From Stanieria sp964562685 (lineage in GTDB: Bacteria; Cyanobacteriota; Cyanobacteriia; Cyanobacteriales; Xenococcaceae), in NCBI GenBank assembly GCA_964562685.1, contig CAZLUP010000010.1, positions 1 to 64,000 of the forward strand: a stretch of DNA of 64,000 nt, in the 5' to 3' direction. This document shows positions 1 through 8,109 of the stretch, piece by piece. The notes below the pieces were generated by a model. The model did not search any database. It had not been told where the DNA came from and was given only the letters and a program-made list of their open reading frames with translations. Within the stretch, counting starts at the first letter, position 1; every line of letters starts with the position of its first letter. The translations under genes were made by a program, and so were the position numbers.

Positions 1-172
1 TCATAACTGCATAAATAGCAGTTTCACTCATTTCAGGTAATTTTTCATAATCTTTAGAAAGGCGACGATACCAATTTAACCAGCCAAAAGTTCGTTCAAC
101 AATCCATCTTTTTGGTAAGACTTCAAAATCCTTATTTTGGCGTTGAATGACTTCTACTCTAGCTTGAGTCAC
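1..172 (-). pseudogene. IS5-family transposase C-terminal fragment
   Basis: The minus strand reads through a stretch containing RWIVERTFGWLNWYRRLSKD and ending in ETAIYAVM at the window edge. This is the well-known C-terminal signature of IS5-type DDE transposases, including the last catalytic Glu in VERTF. The reading frame is open from the junction near position 172 to position 2. The N-terminal two thirds of the transposase is missing, because upstream sequence switches directly into a dehydrogenase gene. No terminal inverted repeat is visible at the junction, so this is a deletion product and not a clean insertion edge. The 3' end of the element lies outside the window. Confidence 0.8.
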
Positions 173-452
173 ATTTTCTTCTTTGTGCTTCGACTAAAGA
201 TTTAGTTTTTTCTGCGTCTTCATGCTCATCCAAATAAACAATTGCTACGTCAGCACCTTCTTTAGCAGAAAGTACAGCTACAGAACGTCCAATACCACTA
301 TCACCACCAGTAATTAAAGCCACTTTATCCCGTAGTTTACCGCTACCTTGATAATCATCGCGGTCATACTGAGGCTGAGGTTTCATATCAGATTCTAATC
401 CAGGTTTTCTTGCTTGCGATTGTGCAGGAATTTGATCTGCGGAAATAGTCAT
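159..452 (-). pseudogene. short-chain dehydrogenase, N-terminal fragment
   Basis: About 93 residues of an SDR-family oxidoreductase remain: the typical N-terminal extension of the stress-protein SDR group (residues 1-40), then KVALITGGDSGIGRSVAV, the Rossmann NAD(P)-binding TGxxxGIG motif (about residues 44-60), and IVYLDEHEDAEKTK. The frame is lost at about position 172, where transposase sequence begins, so the catalytic Tyr-x-x-x-Lys region is absent. Family members are about 280-300 residues long. The product would be non-functional. Start ATG at 452. Confidence 0.85.
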
Positions 453-812
453 AAATAATTCTCTCTTGTTTTGCTTGATGTTTGTTAAAAAATGAACAAC
501 AAATCAGTGTTTGGAAATTAGAAAGACGACCAAAAATGCGACTGCATAGCAGCAGTTAGCGCGATCGCTCTAAATCAATTGACAGTTATTTAGTCGGTTT
601 ACAGTCAATGTAGAAAAAAATTAACTAGCAAAAATATGTCATAAGTAGGATTTATAAAGTTTAATATTTTTTATTGCTAATATTGTTTTTTTATTTCATT
701 TTTTGGCAACGATTTTTGTTTGAATTTTAGATACATAAAAACCTAATTTTTTTTGAATTTTAAGGTAGGAAATTGCACCACAAAATAGGTAAAGCAATCC
801 AACAATTCGGCG
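453..812. other. AT-rich intergenic region, no gene seen
   Basis: No supported reading frame on either strand. Contains one HIP1 site and AT-rich sequence upstream of the truncated dehydrogenase and of the DUF3611 remnant. Confidence 0.6.
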
Positions 813-1318
813 ATCGCTATTGTTTTATTTTTTTCACTTGCTGCTATTCTTGTTTTAGCATTTAGAATCTATTGAGCTTGGCGTTGTACCCGTTTAGCTC
901 GCAGTTTACAGGCAGAAAATCCTCGATTACATCCGAAACGCAAAGAGATTATTCATGTCCTTCGGATTGGTTTATTGGTTAGTATGTTAGGCTTGTTTTT
1001 AGGTTTTATTGCCACAGAAGTAACATTAGTAGCAATTTTAGCAAAAGCGATCGCTCAACCTCAAGGAGTGGCTGTCTACCAACCTGAAAAAATTGTCAGA
1101 TCAATGGATTTATATCAAGTTCTGATAATCACTTAAAATAAATTCTCTCCGCGTCTCTGTATCCCCTTATCCCCGTGTCCCCGTATCAATCATCACATTT
1201 AACTGTTTAAGCGAACCTGATATTATTTTTAATCTTGGCAAATGTTAATATTGTGGGCGCACATTTCCTTGGTGGGATGAATTCTTTAGGATTACTTGAT
1301 TGGATTACCAAAGAATAA
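813..1318 (+). pseudogene. DUF3611 family membrane protein, degraded
   Basis: Two pieces of one cyanobacterial DUF3611 membrane protein can be read. The first (about 813-1136) has an in-frame TGA near 873, then ARSLQAENPRLHPKRKEI, the hydrophobic segment LRIGLLVSMLGLFLGFIATE and AKAIAQPQGVAVYQPEKIVR, and ends at a TAA at about 1134. The second (about 1231-1318), in another frame, reads LANVNIVGAHFLGGMNSLGL and ends WITKE-stop, the family's usual C-terminus. Between them is a short low-complexity stretch of tcccc/gtgtcc repeats at about 1148-1190. The gene is broken by a stop and by this insertion. Confidence 0.65.
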
Positions 1319-1438
1319 TATTAATTTAAATTGTGAATTGTGGACAAACAGATCTCGCTCGATACTATTAGTCTTCGAGATGCTCTCGTAACGAAATCCC
1401 TTTGAGATTTTTGAAAAAATGAATCTTGCCAAAATAAT

Positions 1439-1963
1439 TTAACAGCCTAAATTTCCTTCAATGGGACAAGCATTAGGATTTGTTTGAGAGTTAACTTTGC
1501 CTGGCTTTTTGCCTGAAGTAACATAATCTTTTACGTTAGTTTTTTGCCATTCATGCTCGTGATTCCATAAATTCCAATAATATCGCCATTCATTCCAGCC
1601 GATTCCTAAGTGTTTGACAAAAATTCCCCGCTCTGCAAGCATTTTTCCCACTTTTCTGCCACTCATACAGGGAATGCTATAACAATAAACAATAATTTCT
1701 TTGTCTTGAGAAAGCTGAGAAAATTCCCTGACAATTCGATTTACATCATCATAAGCTGATTCATCAGGTGTTTTGTAGACAGGAATATTAATTGCTCCCG
1801 TAATGTGTTCTCTTTCGTATTCTTCTGAACTTCTCAAATCTACTAAAATAAAACTGTCATCTCCTGTTGCCATCTTTTTCCTCAAGCCATGAGGACTTAC
1901 ATGAACAGCGTTTTCAACCTCATAAAATTCTTTGATTAGCTCTTGTTGTGTTTTGCTCTGCAC
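1439..1963 (-). CDS. rhodanese-like domain protein
   Basis: A 174-residue single-domain rhodanese (sulfurtransferase fold). The domain runs from about residue 20 to 135, with ILVDLRSSEEYEREHITGAI (the conserved DxR-x-EY..GHI-type element) and the active-site loop VYCYSIPCMSGRKVG, where the Cys before MSGR is the expected persulfide carrier. The C-terminal tail carries two further cysteines (NACPIEGNLGC), unusual for the family and possibly metal- or sulfur-binding. The only in-frame start after an upstream stop is GTG at 1963, so the N-terminus may be slightly eroded. No operon partner is evident. The substrate cannot be inferred. Confidence 0.8.
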   Translation of the reverse strand: MQSKTQQELIKEFYEVENAVHVSPHGLRKKMATGDDSFILVDLRSSEEYEREHITGAINIPVYKTPDESAYDDVNRIVREFSQLSQDKEIIVYCYSIPCMSGRKVGKMLAERGIFVKHLGIGWNEWRYYWNLWNHEHEWQKTNVKDYVTSGKKPGKVNSQTNPNACPIEGNLGC

Positions 1964-2228
1964 ATTACATTATCATTAGCAGGACTAGCAATAACTGAAA
2001 TAACGCTGGTAGTAACTACTCCTCCCATTGCTCCCATCAAAAAAGATAATATAAGATCTAAGAGTAGAGTACGAAAGAAGTCTACTGTTGGGCAATCTGT
2101 TGAATAGGAAGCTCACGCTTACCCGAAGGGAAGCGTTGAGTAGTTCACACCAGCAAAATTACCAGTAATAAAAAACCAAAGTAAAATAAACTGGTTTCGA
2201 GAAATATTGGGAATACTATAGATTTCAT
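1936..2228 (-). pseudogene. small membrane protein interrupted by a palindromic repeat (tentative)
   Basis: The minus strand starts at ATG 2228 after a purine-rich ribosome site and encodes a hydrophobic peptide of 27 residues (MKSIVFPIFLETSLFYFG...) that stops at 2145. After the palindrome at 2112-2140 another frame reads LLLDLILSFLMGAMGGVV and TTSVISVIASPANDN and overlaps the rhodanese start. This suggests one small membrane protein split by a repeat, but I do not recognise the family. Confidence 0.3.
2112..2140. repeat. palindromic dispersed repeat
   Basis: CTCACGCTT-acccgaaggg-AAGCGTTGAG forms a near-perfect hairpin with the CGAAGGG loop common in cyanobacterial dispersed repeats. A related sequence with GACCGAAGGGAGTGAAC is at 18417-18478. 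Confidence 0.6.
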
Positions 2229-2351
2229 GGTTTTGCTCTCCTAAATATTGTTGTAATAGTAAATGTTAAATGGATTATTATTTTTTTGCTCAGACATTAT
2301 TGAATATGTCTAACCAACATAATTTATGCTTGCTATCTCAAAATAAATACT

Positions 2352-2387
2352 CATTTAAAAACCCAACTACCTTTAAGTAGCTGGGTT
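2352..2387 (-). terminator. Rho-independent terminator of the DUF4278 gene
   Basis: On the minus strand ACCCAGCTAC-ttaaag-GTAGTTGGGT is followed by TTTTT. It lies about 75 bases beyond the stop codon at 2462, the right position and orientation to end that transcript. Confidence 0.65.
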
Positions 2388-2461
2388 AAATTTTGAAGCT
2401 AAACTATGGGTTGTTGTTTGGCTAAATTACTTACTCAAACTGAAAGAACCATCAAACAATT

Positions 2462-2785
2462 TTATACTAAACCTACTTCATGAGCAGTACGGTTTAACAT
2501 TGATGCAGCCCTGTTTCTAACTGCTTTAGTTTTGTTGAGCATTAACCAACGAGCTTGTGTTTTTACTGAAACCTCTGTAGATGTTGGTTTAGCTGTTACT
2601 ACGGGACGATTTGTATAGGTTACGCCACGATAAGTAAGGTTAGCTGGGGGTTGTAAAACTGGTGGTTTTTTCAGATTATGAAACCGCCAATCGAGTCCGC
2701 GATATTTACCGCCAACTTCTGCTTCAACAGTTTCTGTTACTGGGGGATTGTATTCGTAACTAACACCACGATAAGTAAGTTTCAT
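2462..2785 (-). CDS. DUF4278 domain-containing protein
   Basis: A 107-residue cyanobacterial protein with two copies of the DUF4278 motif: MKLTYRGVSYEYNPP at residues 1-15, with GKYRGLDWRFHN at about 27-38, and LTYRGVTYTNRP at about 50-61. The C-terminus is basic (KTQARWLMLNKTKAVRNRAA). No signal peptide or membrane span. DUF4278 has no known biochemical role. The gene stands alone, with its own ribosome site (gaggcgaaagc) before ATG 2785 and a terminator downstream. Full-length for the family. Confidence 0.85.
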   Translation of the reverse strand: MKLTYRGVSYEYNPPVTETVEAEVGGKYRGLDWRFHNLKKPPVLQPPANLTYRGVTYTNRPVVTAKPTSTEVSVKTQARWLMLNKTKAVRNRAASMLNRTAHEVGLV

Positions 2786-2961
2786 GCTTTCGCCTCCGAT
2801 TTTTTTGAAGTGTGAGGCGCGTTCCTTCAGGAAATTTTCCTTACTTCCGTCTTCCTAAACAAGATAGAAAGATGAACGTTTTTATTTCAGTATTTATCGT
2901 TACAGTTTTTTGGGTAAAAGTCAATTTTGTAATAATACTTTACAGGCGTGTGAATAGATCC

Positions 2962-3700
2962 AACTAAATATAGAATTAACTGAAAAAAACGCTTGTTTAG
3001 AAAATGAAATTCGCCATCGTCAGAAAGTTGAAAGCGAATTGTTAAAAGTCAATCAACAACTTAAAGTGTTAGCTACAGTTGATGGTTTAACTAAAATTGC
3101 CAATCGCTATTATTTTGATGAAATGTTTGAGAGAGAATGGCGACAATCTAACCGAGAAAAATCTTCTTTGTCTTTAATTCTATGCGATGTAGATTTTTTT
3201 AAAAACTATAACGATTATTTTGGTCATCAAGCAGGGGATATTTGTTTAAAACAAGTAGCTCAAGCTATATCTGAAGTTGTACAACGTCCTATGGATTTAG
3301 TTGCTCGTTATGGAGGTGAAGAATTTGTTGTGCTTCTACCTCAGACACCAGTAGTAAGTGCTTTACAATTAGCAGAAAAAATCCGCCACAAAATTTATAA
3401 ACTTAATCTACATCAATTTTTGATTTAGTAGCTTTTTGTCAACAAGTTACAGAAGAATTAAATACAAAAAATAAACCAGGACATTATATTAATTTTAGTT
3501 GTAATAAAAAAATCATTCAAGGCAAATGGAATGAAAAAAATTTAAGACAAATCTTGAAAAAATTATTAGAAAATTCCCTTAAATATTCTTCAGAGAATAG
3601 CGTTGTTACTTTTCAACTGATAGAAGAAAGTAATCAAATTAAATTTATCATTGAAGATCGAGGAATTGGAATTCCTTTAGCAGATCGCGATCGCTTGTAG
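2962..3700 (+). pseudogene. GGDEF fragment joined to a histidine kinase fragment
   Basis: The first part (2962-3428) encodes a coiled-coil linker (IELTEKNACLENEIRHRQKV) and most of a diguanylate cyclase domain: DGLTKIANRYYFDE, the metal-binding CDVDFFKNYND, and the active-site YGGEEFVVLLP. It breaks after LAEKIRHKIYKLNL, before the last quarter of the domain. One nucleotide out of frame (about 3411-3700) a histidine kinase piece follows: FDLVAFCQQVTEELN, an HATPase N-box (RQILKKLLENSLKYSSEN) and a G1-box (IEDRGIGIPLADRD), then a stop. The parts come from two different genes, so this is a deletion scar. Confidence 0.8.
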
Positions 3701-4487
3701 ACAATGGTAGATGTCAAGTTGTTAAAGATTGAATAAACTCACAACTTGGTGCCTTTGTACTAACTTGATAGGCGAGATTCCAAAACAACAAATAAAAAAA
3801 AGATCTGCTTTTGTTCTACTATTTTGAGTAAGATAATTTATCATTAAAGTGGGTAACATCTTACCAGTTGTAAAATCGTGGAATTTTTTGTAAAAAGCCA
3901 ATGGCAATCATCCTATAAATTAAGATTGGATTGCTACTACACAAGTAGCAAAATTTTAGTCTTATTAAATTGGCTAAAAAGTTTCAGTTGGAAATCTAGT
4001 CAAACACCCAGAATTCCTGGTCAATGTCCCCCATAAAATCAGGTTGATAAGCTCTTCAATTCAGTCTCTACAATTTCTGAATTTCGGTTGAGCTTGAACT
4101 TTACAGATTGTTATTGGACAAAAGTTTTTTTGTTTTTGTTCCAAAGATTTTTTCTTATCAACACTGAAAGAAAAAAGTAATTAAATACTAGATTTTAAGA
4201 AAAAATCTTTATCAAAAAATTTTCTTTTGACAACAAATAAAAAATATTTTGGTTAATTTTTTATCGAAATAAACAGGATTAAATTACTTATAAAACAGTA
4301 AGCAATCCTAGTTTAAAAAAAGAATAAAAATTTTTGGTTTGAGTTTTGGTGACAATTTTTTAATTTTCTTATGCTAGATGCTTAATTTTTTTGAACAAAA
4401 CATTTGAATTAAATACCTAAATATAAAAAATTAAATTTAAAAATTTTTTTTTTACTTAAATTTAATCGAATTGAGATTTGACGATTT
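3701..4487. other. AT-rich non-coding region
   Basis: About 790 bases with no credible gene on either strand; homopolymer A/T runs dominate 4180-4470. Confidence 0.6.
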
Positions 4488-5135
4488 ATGAATTATAAGC
4501 CATATCAAAATCATTTAACTGTTAAATCTATTTATGCAGGATGGCGACATTATCAGGTTAATGGTTCAGATTACAGTCCAGAAGGAAAAATTTTTGAAGT
4601 TTCAGTTCAAGCGTCAAAATGTTGGCTATTAGATGCCTCAAAATTATATTCGCAAATCGCTCTACGAGAATGTTTGATCGCAGGTATTTTATGCAATAAT
4701 TCTTATTTAGAAAAACAAGAAGGAGAATGGATAGTGATTGGAGATCCTACCGAAGGAGCTTCAATTGCTGTGGGAAGCAAAGCTAAATTACATCAGCCTC
4801 ATCTGAGGCAGTTAAAACCCAAACTAGATATTTTTCGCTTTAACTCAAAGTGTCAATACATGGCAACTTTGCATCAAGATTTTGATGGCAACACTATCTA
4901 TTTTAAAGGTTCAGTAAAAACGGTTTTATCTCTTAGTCAACAAATGCTCGATTGCGATGGCGATATTATACCTCTTAACTCAAAACTAATTAAACTAGAG
5001 GCAGAGTCGATGAGAAAAGAGGGGTTAAAAGTTTTTGCTTTTGCAAAGAAATTAGTCTCAGCAGAAACAATTTCGCTAGAACGTACGCAGTTGAAAAGTG
5101 GGTTTATTTTTCTAGGATTACAAGGGATGTACTGA
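4488..5135 (+). pseudogene. P-type cation ATPase, isolated nucleotide-binding domain
   Basis: The 215 residues match the N-domain of P2-type (Ca2+-ATPase-like) ATPases. The fragment begins just after where DKTGTLT should be (HLTVKSIYAGWRHY...), contains LIAGILCNNS, the hallmark GDPTEGASIAV, FRFNSKCQYMATLHQ and the nucleotide-site KGSVKTVL, and ends GFIFLGLQGMY-stop where the hinge (usually GLQGMIDPPR) begins. The phosphorylated Asp, all membrane segments and the C-terminal transport domain are missing. Whole enzymes are about 900 residues. The fragment cannot transport ions; it is probably a relic, although the retained piece coincides almost exactly with one folding domain. Confidence 0.8.
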
Positions 5136-5144
5136 ATCTTAGTC

Positions 5145-5480
5145 TTACGGAGATTTATAACTAGCTACTCTAAGGTTTAATTTGCCACGATTGGGATCGT
5201 AGCTAAAAATAAATTCACCTGTTTGTTCTTCTCCACTAGACAAATAATCAATTTGCTGCATTCCAGTTTCCGTGATTTGGTCAGCAACTTTCAATTCAGC
5301 AGTTACTTCTACAAATTCAGCAGTTTTTCCCCCTTGATTAGTCACAGCAAAAGGAACATAATACTGATTTTCTACCTGACGAATTTCTCCACCAACTCTT
5401 ACTGTAACAACAGGCGGATTATTATCTCCTGTAACCCAACTGTAGATTATTAAAGAGATGATAAAATCAAAAATTACCAA
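5145..5480 (-). CDS. TIGR02588 family protein, start uncertain
   Basis: The frame encodes a membrane anchor (LVIFDFIISLIIYSWVTGDN) followed by a periplasmic beta-rich domain (PPVVTVRVGGEIRQV ... VAFTNQGG-like PFAVTNQGGKTAEFVEV), as in the conserved family TIGR02588 that always neighbours TIGR02587. Family homology continues upstream of the TTG at 5480 (RARSLAEKFSFS) as far as the preceding gene's stop at 5580, but there is no ATG/GTG/TTG there in this frame. The ATG overlapping the upstream TGA (5583-5581) is in another frame and stops after about 18 codons. Either a frameshift killed the normal start, or translation begins at TTG 5480 and gives a 111-residue product. Confidence 0.6.
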   Translation of the reverse strand: MVIFDFIISLIIYSWVTGDNNPPVVTVRVGGEIRQVENQYYVPFAVTNQGGKTAEFVEVTAELKVADQITETGMQQIDYLSSGEEQTGEFIFSYDPNRGKLNLRVASYKSP

Positions 5481-5579
5481 TGAAATACTAAAACTAAATT
5501 TTTCTGCTAGAGATCTGGCTCTATGAATTGAAGTAGTCTGATTTTGTGAAGAAGTGATTCGATCTTCGATCTTGTTCGC

Positions 5580-5921
5580 TCATACTGCTAAACGTCCTGC
5601 TGCTCCACCAATACTAGCGGGTAAACTAAGAATAATGGAATAGCGCATCCACAAAGACCAAGGATCGTCAAAAGCCAATCTTTGGAAAAACCACAGCATT
5701 AGTGCGGAGGCTACGAGTGATACTAGGTAATATGCTAAAGTTTCGCTTTCAGGACGTTGAAATATTCCTTGTTGTTGACGGCGTTTGTTTTGGTTGGTAA
5801 AACCTGATGCAAAAACAATACCGTAGGTAATTAATAAAAAACCACCAGAAACTCCGCTAATTATTTCTCCCCATTCTTCTGACCATTTTTTGGGGAGTTG
5901 ATGACGATGTTTTGCTGCCAC
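5580..5921 (-). pseudogene. TIGR02587 membrane protein with internal deletion
   Basis: The 113 residues start with the family's N-terminal element (EEWGEIISGVSGGFLL) and jump directly to its C-terminal third (YGIVFASGFTNQNKRRQQQ, IFQRPESETLAYYLVSL, ASIGGAAGRLAV). Members of TIGR02587 are about 270 residues with several membrane segments, so roughly 150 residues appear to be missing between GGFLL and TYGIV while the frame is kept. Two hydrophobic segments remain (about residues 65-83 and 90-107). The pairing with TIGR02588 downstream is the normal arrangement. I infer a non-functional in-frame deletion. Confidence 0.65.
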
Positions 5922-5978
5922 TTTAAACTTAATTAAGATTCAGTACCTATTGTAATTAAAAGTCAACGTATATATTTT

Positions 5979-6923
5979 TTATTTTTCTGAGATTCTTTGG
6001 CGTAATACTCCCAATAACTTAGTAAACTGATCGGGTAGAGGCGCGATCGCTTCAATGATTTTTCCTGATACAGGATGTTGTAGAGTTAGTTTTCTGGCGT
6101 GTAAAGCTTGACCAGATAAATTTACTTTTAAAGAACGACCAGAACTATAAAGCGGATCTCCAACAATAGGATGACCAGTGTGACTGCAATGAACTCGAAT
6201 TTGATGGGTGCGTCCTGTTTCTAAAAGAAATTCCATTAAAGTATAGTTACCAAGTCTTTCTAAGATTTTCCAATGGGTAACAGCTTCCCTACCACCTTTT
6301 TCTGGGGGAACTACAGCCATTTTTTTTCGGTCCACGGGATGACGACCAACAGGCAGATCGATCTTCCCTTCTAGGTCAGAATAAGAACCATAAACTATAC
6401 CCCAATATTCTCTTCTAGCAGTTTTGGTTTTGATTTGAGCTTGTAAATGTTGATGAGCATAATCATTTTTAGCTATTACAATTACACCAGTCGTATCTTT
6501 ATCAAGTCGGTGGACAATTCCTGGTCGTTGTACACCACCAATGCCAGCTAAATTATCGCAGTGAGAAAGCAAGGCATGAACAAGAGTTCCTGTTTTGTGA
6601 CCGGGTGCAGGATGAACTACTAAATTGGCAGGTTTATTAATAATAATTAAATCTTCATCTTCATAAAGAATGTCTAGCGGTATGTCTTCTGCTTGTAAGT
6701 CTAAAGGTTCTGGACTTGGAATGATTACTTCTAAGTAATCTCCTGGACTCAATTTGATTTTTTTACTAGTACATACTTGACCATTTAATTGAACATTTCC
6801 TTCTTCAATTAGTTTTTGAAGACGAGAACGAGACAAATCTGCAAGCTGACTAGATAACCATCGATCCAAGCGATCGCTTTTTTGTTGTACTGTTAAATTA
6901 ATTGTTGTTTCCAAATCAATCAC
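5979..6923 (-). CDS. RluD-family 23S rRNA pseudouridine synthase
   Basis: A 314-residue RluA/RluD-type enzyme that isomerises uridines in rRNA. Residues 15-75 form an S4 RNA-binding domain (RLDRWLSSQLADLSRSRLQK), and the catalytic domain follows with NKPANLVVHPAPGHK, the catalytic motif HRLDKDTTGVIVIAK (the Asp is the nucleophile), and the C-terminal GRTHQIRVHCSHTGHPIVGD. Full length. The GTG start at 6923 gives the usual N-terminus. A 42-base imperfect copy of the region around this start lies about 320 bases upstream (7214-7255). Confidence 0.92.
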   Translation of the reverse strand: MIDLETTINLTVQQKSDRLDRWLSSQLADLSRSRLQKLIEEGNVQLNGQVCTSKKIKLSPGDYLEVIIPSPEPLDLQAEDIPLDILYEDEDLIIINKPANLVVHPAPGHKTGTLVHALLSHCDNLAGIGGVQRPGIVHRLDKDTTGVIVIAKNDYAHQHLQAQIKTKTARREYWGIVYGSYSDLEGKIDLPVGRHPVDRKKMAVVPPEKGGREAVTHWKILERLGNYTLMEFLLETGRTHQIRVHCSHTGHPIVGDPLYSSGRSLKVNLSGQALHARKLTLQHPVSGKIIEAIAPLPDQFTKLLGVLRQRISEK

Positions 6924-6936
6924 AGAGATTAGAGAA
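6895..6936. repeat. direct repeat copy 1 (rluD start region)
   Basis: These 42 bases, covering the GTG start and first codons of the pseudouridine synthase gene, match positions 7214-7255 at about 36 of 42 bases, in the same orientation. Confidence 0.7.
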
Positions 6937-7213
6937 TTTTATCGAAATTATGGGCATAAACTGAGAAAAATATTTTAGCTAGAAAGTAAAAATTTAGAAA
7001 GTATTGTTAATTGTATCCCTAGTTTTTCTCTTTTTATTTTTAAACTTCGTATCTAATCAAACTATATATATTTTATTTAATTGTTACTACAGTTTTTTGT
7101 TTTGTCCTAATCTTTATTAGTCTTGCTATAAAAACTCCCCCACTACGCGCGATCGCTCTAGAATTATAGTTAAACAACCTAATTAAAAAAAGTCGGAAAT
7201 TTTTAACTTATTT

Positions 7214-7255
7214 AAATTAATTGTTGTTTTAGATTCAATCACAGAAATTAAAGAA
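7214..7255. repeat. direct repeat copy 2 (orphan rluD start region)
   Basis: An imperfect copy of 6895-6936. On the minus strand it still has the GTG and the TTINLN-like codons but soon reaches a stop. The surrounding 6924-7384 holds no other gene, only this repeat, a HIP1 site and a terminator. Confidence 0.7.
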
Positions 7256-7311
7256 AAAGATTGACTTTCAATGCTTAAAAAGCATGATACAAAATTATCT
7301 AAATACATTCA

Positions 7312-7342
7312 AAAAATTAACCCTGACTACATTAGTCAGAGT
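7312..7342 (-). terminator. Rho-independent terminator of the HLIP operon
   Basis: On the minus strand ACTCTGACTA-atg-TAGTCAGGGT (10-bp stem) is followed by TTAATTTTTT, about 43 bases past the stop at 7385. Confidence 0.75.
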
Positions 7343-7384
7343 TTTAAGTTCCAATTTTTTCATTCTTTAAGATTTGCTTAAAGC

Positions 7385-7627
7385 TTAGAATGTACTAGTA
7401 AAAAAGAGTCCCCAAATTGTACCAGTTACTCCTACCGCAATTAAAATATTGCTGAAAAAGCGTCCTACTTCTGGTTCAAATCCTAAAGTTTTATCTTCTT
7501 TACCAGCAGTAAAAAATAATGACCAAGCTTGATTAGTATCGATTAATTTTCCATTGTTAAAATCAGAACGAAAGACAACGGGAGCAAATAAATCTCTATT
7601 TTTAATGATGTCAAAATCAGTTTGCAT
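7385..7627 (-). CDS. small membrane protein co-located with HLIP
   Basis: An 80-residue protein I do not recognise. Residues 1-57 are soluble and acidic to neutral (DLFAPVVFRSDF, NQAWSLFFTAGKED, GFEPEVGRFF). Residues about 58-78 form a single membrane span (SNILIAVGVTGTIWGLFF). It follows the HLIP gene by 60 bases on the same strand and shares its terminator, so both are probably on one transcript. It lacks the chlorophyll-binding ExxNGR motif. The context suggests a thylakoid membrane protein acting with the HLIP in photoprotection or pigment-protein assembly; this is inferred from position only. Confidence 0.75.
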   Translation of the reverse strand: MQTDFDIIKNRDLFAPVVFRSDFNNGKLIDTNQAWSLFFTAGKEDKTLGFEPEVGRFFSNILIAVGVTGTIWGLFFTSTF

Positions 7628-7687
7628 AATCTAAATTAACTCCTTATTTCTCTTTTTTTTACTCAATTTTGTTTACAAAAAATTTAT

Positions 7688-7900
7688 TTAGAGATTTGTG
7701 AACCAGCTAACTACACCATGTCCAGTCAAAATTTCTAATAATAATGCAGAAACAAATCCAATCATTGCTAAACGACCATTAAGTTTTTCGGCATAGCTGG
7801 TAAAACCTGCTGTTTGAGTATCATCTACATAGACTTTGGGTTCGATAGCAAAGTTATTAAGTCTGTTACCTTCTTCAGTTGTGTATCCGCGTGATGTCAT
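7688..7900 (-). CDS. hli: high-light-inducible protein (HLIP/SCP, chlorophyll-binding)
   Basis: A 70-residue one-helix CAB-like protein. Residues 36-60 carry the generic chlorophyll-binding motif AEKLNGRLAMIGFVSALLLE, in which Glu38, Asn41 and Arg43 ligate chlorophyll and stabilise a helix pair. The N-terminal 30 residues are polar and stromal. HLIPs dimerise or pair with other small proteins in the thylakoid membrane, bind chlorophyll and carotenoid, and quench excess energy during photosystem assembly and high light. First gene of a two-gene unit with the 80-residue protein downstream. Confidence 0.93.
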   Translation of the reverse strand: MTSRGYTTEEGNRLNNFAIEPKVYVDDTQTAGFTSYAEKLNGRLAMIGFVSALLLEILTGHGVVSWFTNL

Positions 7901-8058
7901 TTTTTTTCTTTGTGTTTAACTTTATGTAAATAAAGATAACATAATGTAAATATTTATTGCAATAGCTTGACAAAAAAAATAGGTAGTGAAAACCTAATTA
8001 ATTTAGTTCGGTTATGCTTCAATTGTTATTGCTTGAGTAAAGATAAGAGCGCAAGTTT

Positions 8059-8082
8059 AGAGACATAACAGGTTACGTCTCT
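8059..8082 (-). terminator. hairpin downstream of cbiX (possible terminator)
   Basis: AGAGAC-ATAACAGGTTAC-GTCTCT forms a short stem-loop 28 bases past the chelatase stop; no strong T-run follows, so its role is uncertain. A GGTCACT tandem pair sits beside it. Confidence 0.4.
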
Positions 8083-8109
8083 ACAGATAACTGGTCACTG
8101 GTCACTGAT

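Noticed and set aside
3722..3907. 61-codon minus-strand frame
   Set aside because: No homology features or ribosome site; lies in AT-rich decay sequence after the GGDEF/kinase scar.
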